NCBI RefSeq assembly: GCF_029227915.1 | Contig: NC_079880.1 | Span: forward strand, 27,709,501 to 27,773,500 | Length of the DNA: 64,000 nucleotides | DNA from: Hydractinia symbiolongicarpus | Taxonomy: Eukaryota; Cnidaria; Hydrozoa; Anthoathecata; Hydractiniidae | Direction: 5' to 3' | In this document: positions 14,928-25,139 of the stretch, in pieces | Position numbering within the stretch: the stretch's first letter is position 1 | How the letters are laid out: every line of letters begins with the position of its first letter | Translations under genes and position numbers: made by a program | Notes under the pieces: generated by a model | Seen by the model: only the letters and a program-made list of their open reading frames with translations | What the model was told of the DNA's origin: nothing | The model's database searches: none

Positions 14928-16995
14928 TTACACCCTGGGTACTTTCTTTGTATACTTTTGACTATACGGGCCGAGTCCGGGATTTACGGGAAGTCGCGGG
15001 CTTTCGTTTGCCAGCGATTAAACTTCTTTTATTCAGCGTCTGATCAAAAATGAAAACATTTTGAAAAACTACGAGACTCATGGGCTTTAGTGGTGAAATA
15101 ATAATTTAAAAAATCGTTCGGGAAATGAGTTTACACCCTGGGTACTTTCTTTTTATGCTTTTGACTATACGGGCCGAGTCCGGCATTTACGGGAAATCGC
15201 AGGTTTTCGTTTACCGGCGATTAAACTTCTTTTATTCAGCGTCTCATCAAAAATGAAAACATTTTTGAAAACTACAAGTCTCATGCGTTTTAGTGGTGAA
15301 AAAAGAATTTAAAAAATCGTTCGGGAAATGAGTTTACTCCCTGGGTACTTTCTTTGTATACTTTTGACTATACGGGTCGAGTCCGGATTTACGGGAAATC
15401 GCAGGTTTTCGTTTGCCGGCGATTAAACTTCTTTTATTCAGCGTCTCATCAAAAATGAAAACATTTCTGTAAACTACAAGTCTCATGCGTTTTAGTGGTG
15501 AAAAATAATTTAAAAAATCGTTCGGGAAATGAGTTTACTCCCTGGGTACTTTCTTTGTATACTTTTGACTATACGGGCTGATTCCGGATTTACGGGAAGT
15601 CGCGGGCTTTCGTTTGCCGGCAATTAAACTTCTTTTATTCAGCGTCTCATCAAAAATGAAAACATTTTTAAAAACTACAAGTCTCATGGGCTTTAATGGT
15701 GAAATAATAAATTAAAAAATCGTTCGGGAAATGAGTTTACACCCTGGGTACTTTCTTTGCATACTTTTGACTATACGGGCAGAGTCCGGGATTTACGAGA
15801 AGTCGCGGGTTTTCGTTTGCCGGCGATTAAACTTCTTTTATTCAGCGTCTGATCAAAAATGAAAACATTTTTAAAAACTACAAGACTCATGAGCTTTAGT
15901 GGTGAAATAATAATTTAAAAAATCGTTCGGGAAATGAGTTTACACCATGGGTACTTTCTTTGTATGCTTTTGACTATACGGGCCGAGTCCGGGATTTACG
16001 GGAAATCGCAGGTTTTCATTTGCCGGCGATTAAACTTCTTTTATTCAGCGTCTCATCAAAAATGAAAACATTTTTGAAAACTACAAGTCTCATGCGTTTT
16101 AGTGGTGAAAAAATAATTTACAAAATCGTTCGGGAAATGAGTTTACTCCCTGGGTACTTTCTTTGTATACTTTTGACTATACGGGCTGAGTCCGGGATTT
16201 ACGGGAAGTCGCGGGTTTTCGTTTGAGGGCGATTAAATTTCTTTTATTCAGCGTCTCATCAAAAATGAAAACATTTTTAAAAACTACAAGTCTCATGGGC
16301 TTTAGTGGTGAAATAATAATTTAAAAAATCGTTCGGGAAATGCGTTTACACCCTGGGTACTATCTTTGTATACTTTTGACTATACGGGCCGAGTCCGGGA
16401 TTTACGGGAAATCGCAGGTTTTCGTTTGCCGGCGATTAAACTTCTTTTATTCAGCGTCTCATCAAAAATGAAAACATTTTTGAAAACAACAAGTGTCATG
16501 CGTTTTAGTGGTAAAAAAAAAAAATTAAAAAAGTCGTTCGGGAAATGAGTTTACTCCCTGGGTACTTTCTTTGTATACATTCGATTATACGGGCCAAGCC
16601 CGGGATTTACAGGAAATCGCGGGATTTCGTTTGCTGGCGATTAAACCACTTTCATTAAGCGTCTCATCAAAAAGGAAAACATTTCTGTAAACTACAAGTC
16701 TCATGCGTTTTAGTGGTGAAAAATAATTTAAAAAATCGTTCGGGAAATGAGTTTACTCCCTGGGTACTTTCTTTGTATACTTTTGACTATACGGGCCGAT
16801 TCCGGATTTACGGGAAGTCGCGGGTTTTCGTTTGCCGGCGATTAAACTTCTTTTATTCAGCGTCTCATCAAAAATGAAAACATTTTTAAAAACTACAAGT
16901 CTCATGGCCTTTAGTGGTGAAATAATAATTTAAAAAATCGTTCGGAAAATGAGTTTACTTCCTGGGTACTTTCTTTGTATACTTTTGACTATACG

Positions 16996-16999
16996 GGCC
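16996..16999. other. Left target-site duplication GGCC
   Basis: These are the last four satellite bases before the inserted element. The same GGCC is found immediately after its right end at 26989-26992. The undisturbed satellite reads TATACGGGCCGAGTCCGG, with one GGCC at this point. Confidence 0.9.
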
Positions 17000-17015
17000 T
17001 CGTCGATATTAAGGC
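17000..17015 (+). repeat. Left terminal inverted repeat
   Basis: TCGTCGATATTAAGGC matches the inverted right end except at positions 8 and 9 (TA against CG). Similarity fades beyond base 16. Confidence 0.88.
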
Positions 17016-18183
17016 CGGGTCTGGAAATTACACGTTTTTCAGCTTATGAAAAATTGGAAACTTTATGTTTAATTAACTCGACCATTTTACGACGAAATAA
17101 TATAACTCGTTCATATTTTGGTCAGCAAAGCCTCCTCTTTTCAAAAATGATAACCTCGGTTTCAGATTCCTTCTCGTATGACCACAGGGAGCTCCAGAAG
17201 TAGGGGTACCAAAAAGAGCATGTTTTCGAAAACCGCTGAAGTTTTGTAGAGTCACTGGGAAAAAAACACATAAATTGGTAAGTTAACATGACAATCTTAC
17301 AAAATCGTACGTGACATAAGTCCCAACTTCAATATAAAGCAGTAAAAATTGCCAATCTTTCCCATATTTTGTGCCAATTTTGGCAACTTGTCATTCATTT
17401 TGTACAATTTATTGCTATTCGTTAATTTTTGCACTTATGCCTTGAACAAAACCCATTCTGCATTATCTAAGCTACACTTTCTACTACATTTTTACAACTG
17501 GTGTGCAATATTCAGCCAGCGGCAGAAGCATTTCAATGCACTACCTTTAAAAATCCCTGAACTTCGCCGCCATTGTTTGGTCCGTCATTTTTAAGACCTA
17601 GCTAATGACAATCTCGTCCCCGGGGCCGGTTTACTTTTTCGACAATCTTGGAAGGAGCCCTGGGGAAGAGGTTGATCACGTAAACAAGCAAACTGCAACT
17701 TTGCAGAAGCCATCATAAAATGAAGTCTCTTCTCCTAGCTAGCTTTCTCTTTTCTCTTTCAATATGGTTAGCAATAATATTATAAGTTTAATTTCTAATG
17801 CTTAGCTAGCCAGATATGTTTTGCAATTTGTATGCTTCCTTTTGTGTTTGTTTGCTTCCTAATGTGTTTTGGTAGCTATAGCTATCTACACATAAAAAAT
17901 GTTTGTGTCCTGTGTGTGATATATATTGTACAAATTTATAGAACTTTTTGAATGTTTACATTTTTCACGATAGGCCCTGCTGGCTCTAACAACTGCGTGG
18001 CAGGCTGAAAGATGTGTGAGCTTGCTAGCTGAGCGGAAAGGTCTTTTTCAGTCCATTTCTTTCTACTACAGAAACATTGTGTTGAGGCTTTAAGCCAGTG
18101 TAGATGGATACCTTCTGATTGACATATATTCATATAAAGTCGTACCGATACCTTCATGCGAAGAAACAGACTACCTTATGTGT
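17016..18183. other. Left subterminal region, no gene recognised
   Basis: This is unique, AT-rich sequence. Short open frames are present (17349-17594 on +, 17936-18157 on -), but none shows a domain, splice context or composition that supports coding. The palindromic word TAGCTAGC or its core recurs (around 17737, 17806 and 18025). A 21-codon frame at 17720 encodes a signal-peptide-like hydrophobic peptide (MKSLLLASFLFSLSIWLAII) and is noted only as a curiosity. Confidence 0.5.
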
Positions 18184-18493
18184 GTAGATAGATAGATAGA
18201 TGTGCATATTTTACATGGCTAGCCTCACAAATATCGAGGGATATACCCTGTCTATTATTTCCAGCAGGGGCTATGGCTTAGATGGAGAGTCCTAGAGTAT
18301 TTAATGCTCATTTTGAGCTACGCAGACCCAATTAGGGCCCGCGCTCTACTAGACAACTCCCGGCAACATCCAACGGCCCACACAGTGTGCCATCTTCCCA
18401 ATTTCCCTCACATGTTGAATCGCAGTCAAGAGGAATCGAACCCCGGTCTCCCGCACAGAGTACGAGAGCTATAACCACTCATCTACGGTGCCA
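18184..18493 (-). mobile_element. tRNA-derived SINE
   Basis: Read on the minus strand, the element begins with a tRNA-like head (GGCACCGTAGATGAGTGG). It has an A-box-like segment at about 18468-18485 and a perfect B box, GGTTCGATTCC, at 18432-18442. These are the internal RNA polymerase III promoter elements. An unrelated body of about 200 bp follows, and the 3' end is a short (ATCT)n tail at 18184-18201, a common SINE ending. The head does not fold as an intact tRNA by eye, so it is not a functional tRNA gene. It is nested inside the larger transposon. Clear target duplications were not found. Confidence 0.75.
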
Positions 18494-18502
18494 TAATTAA
18501 TG

Positions 18503-18886
18503 TTAATTAATGCGGGATAAGTTCTTGCAAGATTAATTTTTGTTTGCTTAATTTTTGTGAATTTGGCTCCTTTTTCGCAAAGTTAAGTCCCGCAAAAAAG
18601 ATTTTGGGAAGTCGTCTATTCGCAAAAATAAATCCCGCAAAAAACAAATGTTACCCTTTGATCGTTGTTTAGCATACTCTTGAAACCTCCGATTCGAAAA
18701 AAAATTATTGCATTTCTTTTATATATATATATATATATATACATGTTATAAACATTCGCAAAATCAAATCCCGCAATTTCCTTGCTGAGAGCCCAATTCA
18801 TAAAAATAAATCCCGTAAAACTTATTTTTTTTTAGACTTTCAATCGCAAAAATTAATATCGCAAAAATTTGTTCCGCATTAATTTA
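18503..18886. mobile_element. MITE-like element with inverted ends
   Basis: The left end TTAATTAATGCGG and the inverted right end TAAATTAATGCGG are mirror images. The similarity continues imperfectly inward (AAGTTCTTGC against AAATTTTTGC, then ATTAATTTTTG on both). Between them the motif TCGCAAAAATAAATCCCGC is repeated in degenerate form, as is common in non-autonomous, highly AT-rich MITEs. There is no coding capacity. A 21-bp AT dinucleotide tract sits inside it. Confidence 0.65.
18721..18741. repeat. (AT)n microsatellite
   Basis: An uninterrupted run of AT dinucleotides lies within the MITE-like element. Confidence 0.9.
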
Positions 18887-19322
18887 TAATTTATACGCTT
18901 TAAGGTAAAAAGGACCTCGCCTACCTAGTGCCTGGATCTTTTTGCCTGCCACGCAAAAGGGCGGCATTGATATTTTCGAAAATCGAGCAATGTGATTGGT
19001 TAGAACTTACGTCATAATATTCCACGGTATTGCCCGCTACCATAGCAACAGTGTTTATAGTTTAAATACGGTAGCATTAAATGTAAATAAACACGGAAAA
19101 AAGTAAACAAAACGTGAAACAGAAGTGAAACTTACTTTTATCTTTTAGTTTGTAGCTACGATAAAATCCTGTAATGTTTACACGATATTCGATTTAAAAA
19201 AATATATTTTTAGTTCGAATGTACGTTCCATGGGAATAGTGTCTATAAAGACATAGTTTCTACATCCTGCTTATAATGTTATATTTTTTGTTGTAAAATG
19301 CAGTAACCGGATAATAATCCAT
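18887..19322. other. Intergenic, contains diverged foldback-related arm
   Basis: No gene was recognised. Around 19005-19060 the segment GTCATAATATTCCACGGTATTGCCCGC resembles, in inverse orientation, the arms of the foldback element at 19323-19450. It may be an older copy or an outer part of the same repeat family. Confidence 0.45.
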
Positions 19323-19450
19323 ATAATAACTGTTTATTTCGGGCAATACGTTAGAATATTGACCCCTGTCACGTATTGCCCTCGCAAGCTCTGGCAATAC
19401 TTTGACGTTGGTCAATATTCTCCAGTATTGCCCTCATAAACAGTTATTAT
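19323..19450. mobile_element. Foldback / short MITE, 41-42-bp arms
   Basis: The left arm 19323-19364 (ATAATAACTGTTTAT, GGGCAATAC, AGAATATTGACC) pairs with the right arm 19410-19450, with one gap and about four mismatches. The loop of about 45 bp contains further inverse copies of the same word (CACGTATTGCCC and GGCAATAC). The single-stranded form would make a long hairpin. No protein is encoded. It is most likely a non-autonomous transposable element. Confidence 0.7.
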
Positions 19451-20150
19451 AGGGTTAATATTTCCAATACATTAAACAGCACCATTTTAATTTTTAAGTG
19501 GATAGAAATATAACCTAATATATATATACTTAACTTTTGTGGATTTTTTTTGCAGTTTGCTCTAAAATGTGTAGTTTAAAGAAAGGCATTTTTTAAAAAA
19601 GGACAAACTTTCGCAATCTTTTATTTTGCATTTTACGTTAATTCCAGCTCTTTTTTAATTTTCCCTGTAAATTTAATACAAATTCACTTTAGACAAAGGA
19701 TATAAGCAAAAATAGGTTATATACTATAATTCCTGCACAATATCTAAACTGAACTAATTCACAAAAGGAAATTTGTGCAAGTTTTGTAAAGTTTCACAAT
19801 TGGGTGAAAATTTGTTACGTAAACAGGCCATTTATATATATACATGTTTCACTTTGATCGAGTTGTTGATTCTATTTTGTATTTGAACAAATTATTTGTG
19901 GAGGAAATTTTTGTGGAACTTATTTTTGCATATAAGTGGTCTCAAAATTCTTTATTTTAGCAGATGACTACATTTTCCCATGAAATTTGAAGAATTAATT
20001 TTTCCTAAGCTTTTAGAAATAGGTATTTTCAAATAAGCAACAAATAACTCAATGGGAAGTTTTAATTTCTATTCTCATATCCACTTCTTTTCTACACCTA
20101 GCCCTCCTTACCCATCATTAAACAAATATAACTATCATTATCATGTTAGG
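19451..20150. other. AT-rich intergenic, nothing recognised
   Basis: This stretch of about 700 bp has no supported open frame, RNA gene or clear repeat. Several TTTTTGTGGA and TTTGTGGAGG words recur loosely, which may be remnants of another AT-rich element. Confidence 0.5.
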
Positions 20151-20211
20151 TTTTATTGTTTATTTACTAAACGAAGTGTGATTTTATTGTTCATTTACTG
20201 AAAGAAGTGTG
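20151..20211 (+). repeat. 31-bp tandem duplication, two units
   Basis: The unit TTTTATTGTTTATTTACTAA followed by ACGAAGTGTG is repeated at 20182 with three substitutions (period 31 bp). Confidence 0.8.
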
Positions 20212-20432
20212 TTTGGACAGCTGCTGATTTATCATGCAGAACAGGTGCAAGCCCTGTCACTTCTGTGGGCAATAAATTCCATACATTTACTATTTTTCTT
20301 ACAGTTATAATCTCATCTATTTGTTCAAACCGTTTAGATATTAATCTCCGAAGGTGAGAGTAAAATCTTAAAATATGGGTCCTATTATCCTGTGGACTAT
20401 ATCTAAGTACATATATACTTGTTGGAAGCCCT
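20211..20432 (-). pseudogene. LINE reverse-transcriptase C-terminal fragment
   Basis: On the minus strand an open stretch of about 70 codons follows a stop at about 20435. It includes IYVLRYSPQDNRTH, FYSHLRRLISKRF and NVWNLLPTEV. The last motif has the form V-V-N-x-W-N-x-L-P, which closes the reverse-transcriptase region of CR1/L2/Rex-type non-LTR retrotransposons and related telomere-associated elements. No start, catalytic YxDD motif or endonuclease is present, so this is a truncated relic nested in the transposon. The family assignment rests on this motif alone. Confidence 0.5.
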
Positions 20433-20675
20433 TAACCTGATCTTGGCTATTTGCTTGAAATAAAAAAAACACAAATGTTATTGTGTTGCTATGGTTACGG
20501 CGTCAATAATGAAAAAAAGGACGATACAAAGTAGCATCCAACCAATTAGGTTTGGAAATGACAATTGCGCAGTCCCCTAATTTTCTTACGGGCCAATTGC
20601 GCCCATTCTCCAATTTTACCACCAAAATCGAATCGAAAGCGCGCGAGAAAATTTTTGAAGAGAAATTGGTACAAT
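20433..20675 (+). promoter_or_regulatory. Probable 5' flank / promoter of the element gene
   Basis: The 240 bp before the proposed start codon is locally richer in GC. It contains the near-palindrome GGGCCAATTGCGCCC (20589-20603), which embeds an inverted CCAAT-like and a GCGCC word, followed by AAAGCGCGCGAG. No convincing TATA box was seen at the expected distance. A promoter role is inferred from position only. Confidence 0.3.
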
Positions 20676-23600
20676 ATGGCATCATCTATTCTCGATCCAT
20701 TAACTTGTGGTTTTATAAAAATTGGAGTATATCAAATTTTGACGGAGAGGCATGGTCTCAAGAAGTGCGATGGTGAAACAAAAAAGGTTTTTACGGGACG
20801 GGTGTTGAAACATCAATTTAACAAGTTACTTGAAGTTCATTCTGATTTAAGAAGTATAAATTATGATACATTTAGAAGGTAAAAATCATATATTTAAAAA
20901 AATTTATATCCATCTTTTCATAAATCAAAAGTGGGGATGACTATTTTCCCAGGCTGTTGAATATCGTTTTTTTTCTTTCTAAGGTGCTTCCCTAAAATTA
21001 TTGACAACATCCGTGCATTAGCAAAGACAGACCACCAATCAAAAAATAAACTCGTTGAATGTTTCGGGAATGAAAAATGGAAGAGATTGTCGACAGGCAA
21101 GAAGATAATACACCAGTTTGAAAATTGTCCTGGATGCCAAAACAATGCGATATGGAAAGAGAACTTGGGTTTGTTTCCCGTACGCAAACTTAGCTTGAAA
21201 AAAAAAGCTGACATAGCAGGATTGTACAAAGAAAGAAATTTGAAGGTACGTTAATTAAAAATACCAGATGACCTCCTGTATTCCACTGATCTTTAATAAC
21301 AAACTCGTTCCCAGCTTTATGTCTATTTTCATTCGGCATAATCAAAATGAGAAAAAGAGAAGTTGCGTTCATAATAATCAATAAAGCCGGAAATCAGAGT
21401 TACAAGTTACGACCAGAAGTCCGAAAGTAAAAATATACGTTTGGTGTTCATTTTGGATACGCATGTAAAAAATCACGGGACATCTTTCATTCTTATAAAA
21501 TTGTTCTATGAAATGGCTAAGTTGTATTAATTAATCTTAAAAATATTTTTAGGCGCAGACCAAGGCAACTCTTCAAAAATTAGACGATGAATTCAAAGCA
21601 AATCATAATCTTTCCTTCACGTCACACTTTAAGACAATGGTGATAAAGAATGAGAAGAAAGAGAAGAACGAGCTGGTCAATGCTGTAAAACTTGACATTG
21701 AAAATCAGTGGAGCGAAACAGTAGTAGAAAGGTATGTATGGAGGCAGAGGTACTAAAATGAACAAACAAAATTTTCATATACAAAAATTGTCACTATCTT
21801 TGTCACCACGGTTGCAAGATTATTTATTTTACATTCGCGATGATTATTCGAGATTAAGCGTGTTTTCGTCTTGTAATCTCTCCTAAAAAAGATAGAATCA
21901 TATTAAATCATCATATTATTCATCTTTTAGAACATTTGGTGTACCCGTTTCTTTACGTAACCGAAACAAATTGCGACTGCGAGCTGGTTTTGAGAGTAAG
22001 CAAAATGCAATACGAAGAACTTCAGACGAGTTAGAAAAAATAAGAGCTGTAAGTGCAACAGCTGCAATTCAATCACCAAATGATAACTTACACTTATACT
22101 AAAATCCATGTTATATAATGATCACAGCTTGTCATCTGTTTTGAACATATTTCTAGGGTATAAAAAGACCACATTCACATACTGGTGATCTCCAGCAGTA
22201 CACATGGGAGCAACAAGATTGTATAACTGAAATTAACAAATATCCAGATGAATTTAAAATAAATTTCACTGATTTGGCAAGACGGTACAATTTGAAAAGC
22301 AAAAATGGTATGTTAAGAACATTTTAGTGTTCTTTTAAAAAAACGTGTACTTAGGCTTAAATGATTATATATTTTTCAGGTATTACACCTGCCAATGCTG
22401 GGCAGATAATGAAAGAACTGCTGACATTATGTGGTTGCAACATTAACAGATTCCGCTGCTGTGTTACTGCTAATGATATTAATGATAGTTTCACAAGAAT
22501 TAGAAGGAAAAAACGAAGGTATATCTACTTACTAATTGTTTTCTTTTTAACCAAACCTCGTCCCAACTTTGCTAATATTTATGTACAACATTCTCTTCAG
22601 GTTGAACGTTCCAAACTTCAAAGATCTGTCGATACCCGTAGAAGTTACGAATCAACAAGTAACTGAAAAATTAAAAGAAAAAATTGCCAGTGGAGATTAC
22701 AACTTAGGTCACCTCATTGTGCCTCAAAAGTTTAAAAAAGTTGTACTTCGCAACAATAAAGTTGTTGAAGAAACTGTAGAAATCTTGGGTAGAAAAATGG
22801 AACTGTCAGATATCAGACGTGACATGCTAAGAAAGCATAGGCAATATATGAGGCTTCACACTGATGAACAATTGTACGGAATGGAAATAGAAGAACTAAT
22901 TAATTTTCTAAAAAGTGTAAATGAGTTTGACAAGCTGGTCAGTCATGAAGACATTATTAAAAAGGTTCAGGAGATAGAAAGAACAAGGCACCTGATGTGT
23001 TGGCATGATGGTTCATCTTTTGCCAGTCATAGTCACCTTCTAATGTTAGTTTCATGCATGTATGACCCAGCAGTGTTTTATACAGATGAGGAATACATGA
23101 AAAAGACTAACAAAAAAGTCAACATTCAAGCTACAGTAGAGAAGCCAGAGTTTTACCTGTTAGCTAGATGTCCTTCTAATGACCAGCAGCTGCTATACAG
23201 TAGTGATCGACTGGAAGATATTTTGAAGATAACATCACCAGTTGAAAAAGAATTCAACATCACTGATGTTATGAGAATTTTCAAGGGTGATAGTCCAGCT
23301 GCAGCTTTTGAAGCAGGGCAACAAAAGGGCGGAAATTTTTACTGTCACTCTTGTGGAATTCATGCTGATTGTGCAAGCAGTATGGTCCATTCATACAACT
23401 TGGATCATTTATCACTGCATGATAGAATGGCTCAGGTGAAGATGACAATACGTGCCACCGATGCACTCCATGATGGCAAGGTGAAAGTTTTCCAGAACTT
23501 AAAAAAAGATCAACTAATTCATGAGCTTCACCAAAGAAAAATACAGTTCTCGTGCTCCACAACACTTAAAGAGCTACAATCCCTTTTACTTGAAAGTGTC

Positions 23601-24968
23601 CATGGTATACAACGATTACCAGCATTAATGTTTGAGAACATTAACAATACACTGGAGGAAGTGAACCTTGGAAAATACGAAGTATTAAACAATGAACCAT
23701 TACACGACATATCCAATTACATAAAAAACATATACAATGAACTTCCGCACCACATTGACAAAAAGCAAGAGCTAATTAAAATTATTGATAGTTCTTTTAA
23801 CAACAAAGAGGCTAAAAATTCTAGTGACTATAGAAGAAGCTTATTGATAGCCACAAATTGGGCTATAAAAAATTTGGAAGATACTTTTGCTGTGAAAATG
23901 TTGACAACTCTATGTGAAATACAGGAAATTTTATACCTTCCTGATAAAGAACGAAGCACTCCAGTCATATTGAGATTGATTAATGCAACACATATTCACT
24001 CAATGCTGACTAAAATCTATATAAAGGGTAGCTTGAAGTCATTGACATCACGGAAATTCTTCGGTGTTTACTACCACTCCTTAATGCGTCATTCCTGTAC
24101 TCAATTACGATTGATCTCTGGGCGTACAGCTAATACTGAGAAGGAGGAAGCCATGTTCAATCCATTGAAAACCTTCACTAATTTAACATCTAACAATCAT
24201 GGTGATAACATTATAGCCAATGCGATAATTCGATTGCAAGCAGCAGAAAAGTTAAATGAGGGTATTGAGCTGGAAGAAAGAGAAGAAAAAGAATTCAAGG
24301 AATTGTACAAACCAATTAGTAATGCAATGACAGGTATTAATTTTCATTCAGTCCCTTGGAAAACATTTTGCAAAAATGTAACCTATATAATTCATATCTT
24401 ATAATAATACGGAGCTTCTGTCTGTCTGTCCGTGACTTTTACAAAGACGATTATATTCCTTACAATTTTCTTTAACAAATTCTATAAAACATCGCTTATA
24501 ATTTTGTTCTGTAATTTACCAAACTTTGACGTTAAAACAATTTTAACGCTTCTTTTTCATTTTTATCCTGCCTCCTCAGTGGATTTTTCCACGGGCCTTA
24601 TTGACTAGTATCTATAATCTATAATTAAACAAATTTTGGACAAATTTGATGTAAAAATTAGGAAATTTAATTATTCTTAAGGACAAATTAAGATTTTCTT
24701 GCTAATATTGAATTAAAATTTATGTACCTATTGTCATTTTTTAGGCACACTGATCCCATTTGACTGGATAAAAGAATACCCAAGAAATCACGAAACATAT
24801 CTTAAACGTATCGCTGACTTCATTTTGGACAGTCACAAGTGGTGGGAAGAAATACCAACAGGTATTTTCATAAAAAATGAAGAAAAATTACCATTAGACA
24901 GCACATTGAAGTTGCATCATTTCCGATCGTGGACATTGAATCAGGAAGAGGATTACCTGAAAAAGTAA
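20676..24968 (+). CDS. Element-encoded protein, candidate transposase (8 exons)
   Basis: Eight open segments join in frame through GT-AG introns: 20676-20878, 20984-21245, 21553-21731, 21931-22048, 22157-22307, 22380-22518, 22601-24333 and 24745-24968. Intron lengths are 105, 307, 199, 108, 72, 82 and 411 bp, and all junction phases agree. The product is 1002 residues. The ATG at 20676 has A at -3 and G at +4 and begins MASSILDPLTCGF. It is the first in-frame ATG. Residues 116 and 119 form a CxxC (NCPGC). Residues 130-350 are basic and alpha-helical in character. The long exon carries the motifs described in its own entry. The gene is the only substantial one between the element ends, so a transposase or element-mobility role is inferred. 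I recall similar uncharacterised proteins in cnidarian gene sets but cannot verify this. No frameshift or internal stop occurs in the eight exons, which suggests a fairly young copy. Confidence 0.75.
22601..24333 (+). CDS. Core exon 7 of candidate transposase (residues ~351-929)
   Basis: This exon of 1733 bp supplies most of the protein. It follows the acceptor TTCTCTTCAG and ends at CAG before GTATTA. Recognisable blocks are: CWHDGSS at residues 484-490 and YDPAVF at 505-510, separated by a hydrophobic stretch; FKGDSPAAAFEAG at about 578-590; a CxxCxxHxxC cluster (C599, C602, H605, C608) that could bind zinc; and EPLHD at 716-720, followed by a hydrophobic helix. Isolated Asp/Glu residues in such blocks (D487, D581, E716 or D720) are possible DDE-type catalytic residues. 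The HD after a proline-leucine pair loosely recalls the P-L/M-H-D blocks of CACTA/Chapaev-like transposases. This is an analogy, not an alignment. The C-terminal part is rich in charged helices. The minus-strand frames overlapping it are shadows. Confidence 0.7.
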
Positions 24969-25139
24969 TGTATATATCTTAAAATACACCTTTATTACCA
25001 CATATATCTAAGGGTAAATTATATCTTTGTCTACCTAGTTACAAAAAGTTTTACAGTTCACAAATTTGAATTTAAAAATACACCTTTAATACTTAAATTT
25101 TCAAATTTACAATATTTTGTAATTTTAATTTTTGTCCAG

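Larger units (their letters stand above)
1..16999 (+). repeat. Left satellite array, ~202-bp monomers
   Basis: This is a head-to-tail tandem array. The landmark GTTTAC(T/A)CCCTGGGTAC recurs at 343, 545, 747 and 949, a spacing of 202 bp, and continues to the transposon boundary. That gives about 84 monomers by arithmetic. All copies have the same orientation. Most are class A (TACTTTTGACTATACGGGCC, then TTTTATTCAGCG, then ACTACAAG). Class B copies (TACATTCGACTATACGGGCC, CTTTCATTAAGCG, ACTGCAAG, TTTTGGAAATG, CTCACAGGG) are scattered, for example around 4010-4400, 5700-5950 and 6650-6960. Short open frames inside the monomers exist on both strands, but the period is not a multiple of three, so no coding role is supported. 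A pericentromeric or centromeric satellite is an inference from length, monomer size and higher-order structure. Confidence 0.98.

Noticed and set aside
1-16999. CRISPR array
   Set aside because: The repeats are contiguous monomers of about 202 bp without unique spacers, and the context is eukaryotic.
17349-17594. 81-residue + strand frame
   Set aside because: There is no ATG-supported start with good context, no domain and no neighbouring exon. It is consistent with chance in AT-rich DNA.
18424-18492. Functional tRNA gene on the minus strand
   Set aside because: The B box is perfect, but the anticodon and acceptor arms do not pair by eye, and a long SINE body with a tandem tail follows.
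20918-21381. Minus-strand frames of 103 and 63 residues
   Set aside because: They overlap exon 2 and intron 2 of the + strand gene, whose splice phases fit. They are shadows.
22361-22568. Extension of the exon 6 and exon 7 frames into the sequence between them
   Set aside because: The open frames run a little way into intron 6, but the clear GT donor (22519) and TTCTCTTCAG acceptor (22600) with matching phase show these extensions are intronic.
23281-23716. Minus-strand frames of 94 and 62 residues
   Set aside because: They lie entirely within exon 7 of the + strand gene and have no features of their own.
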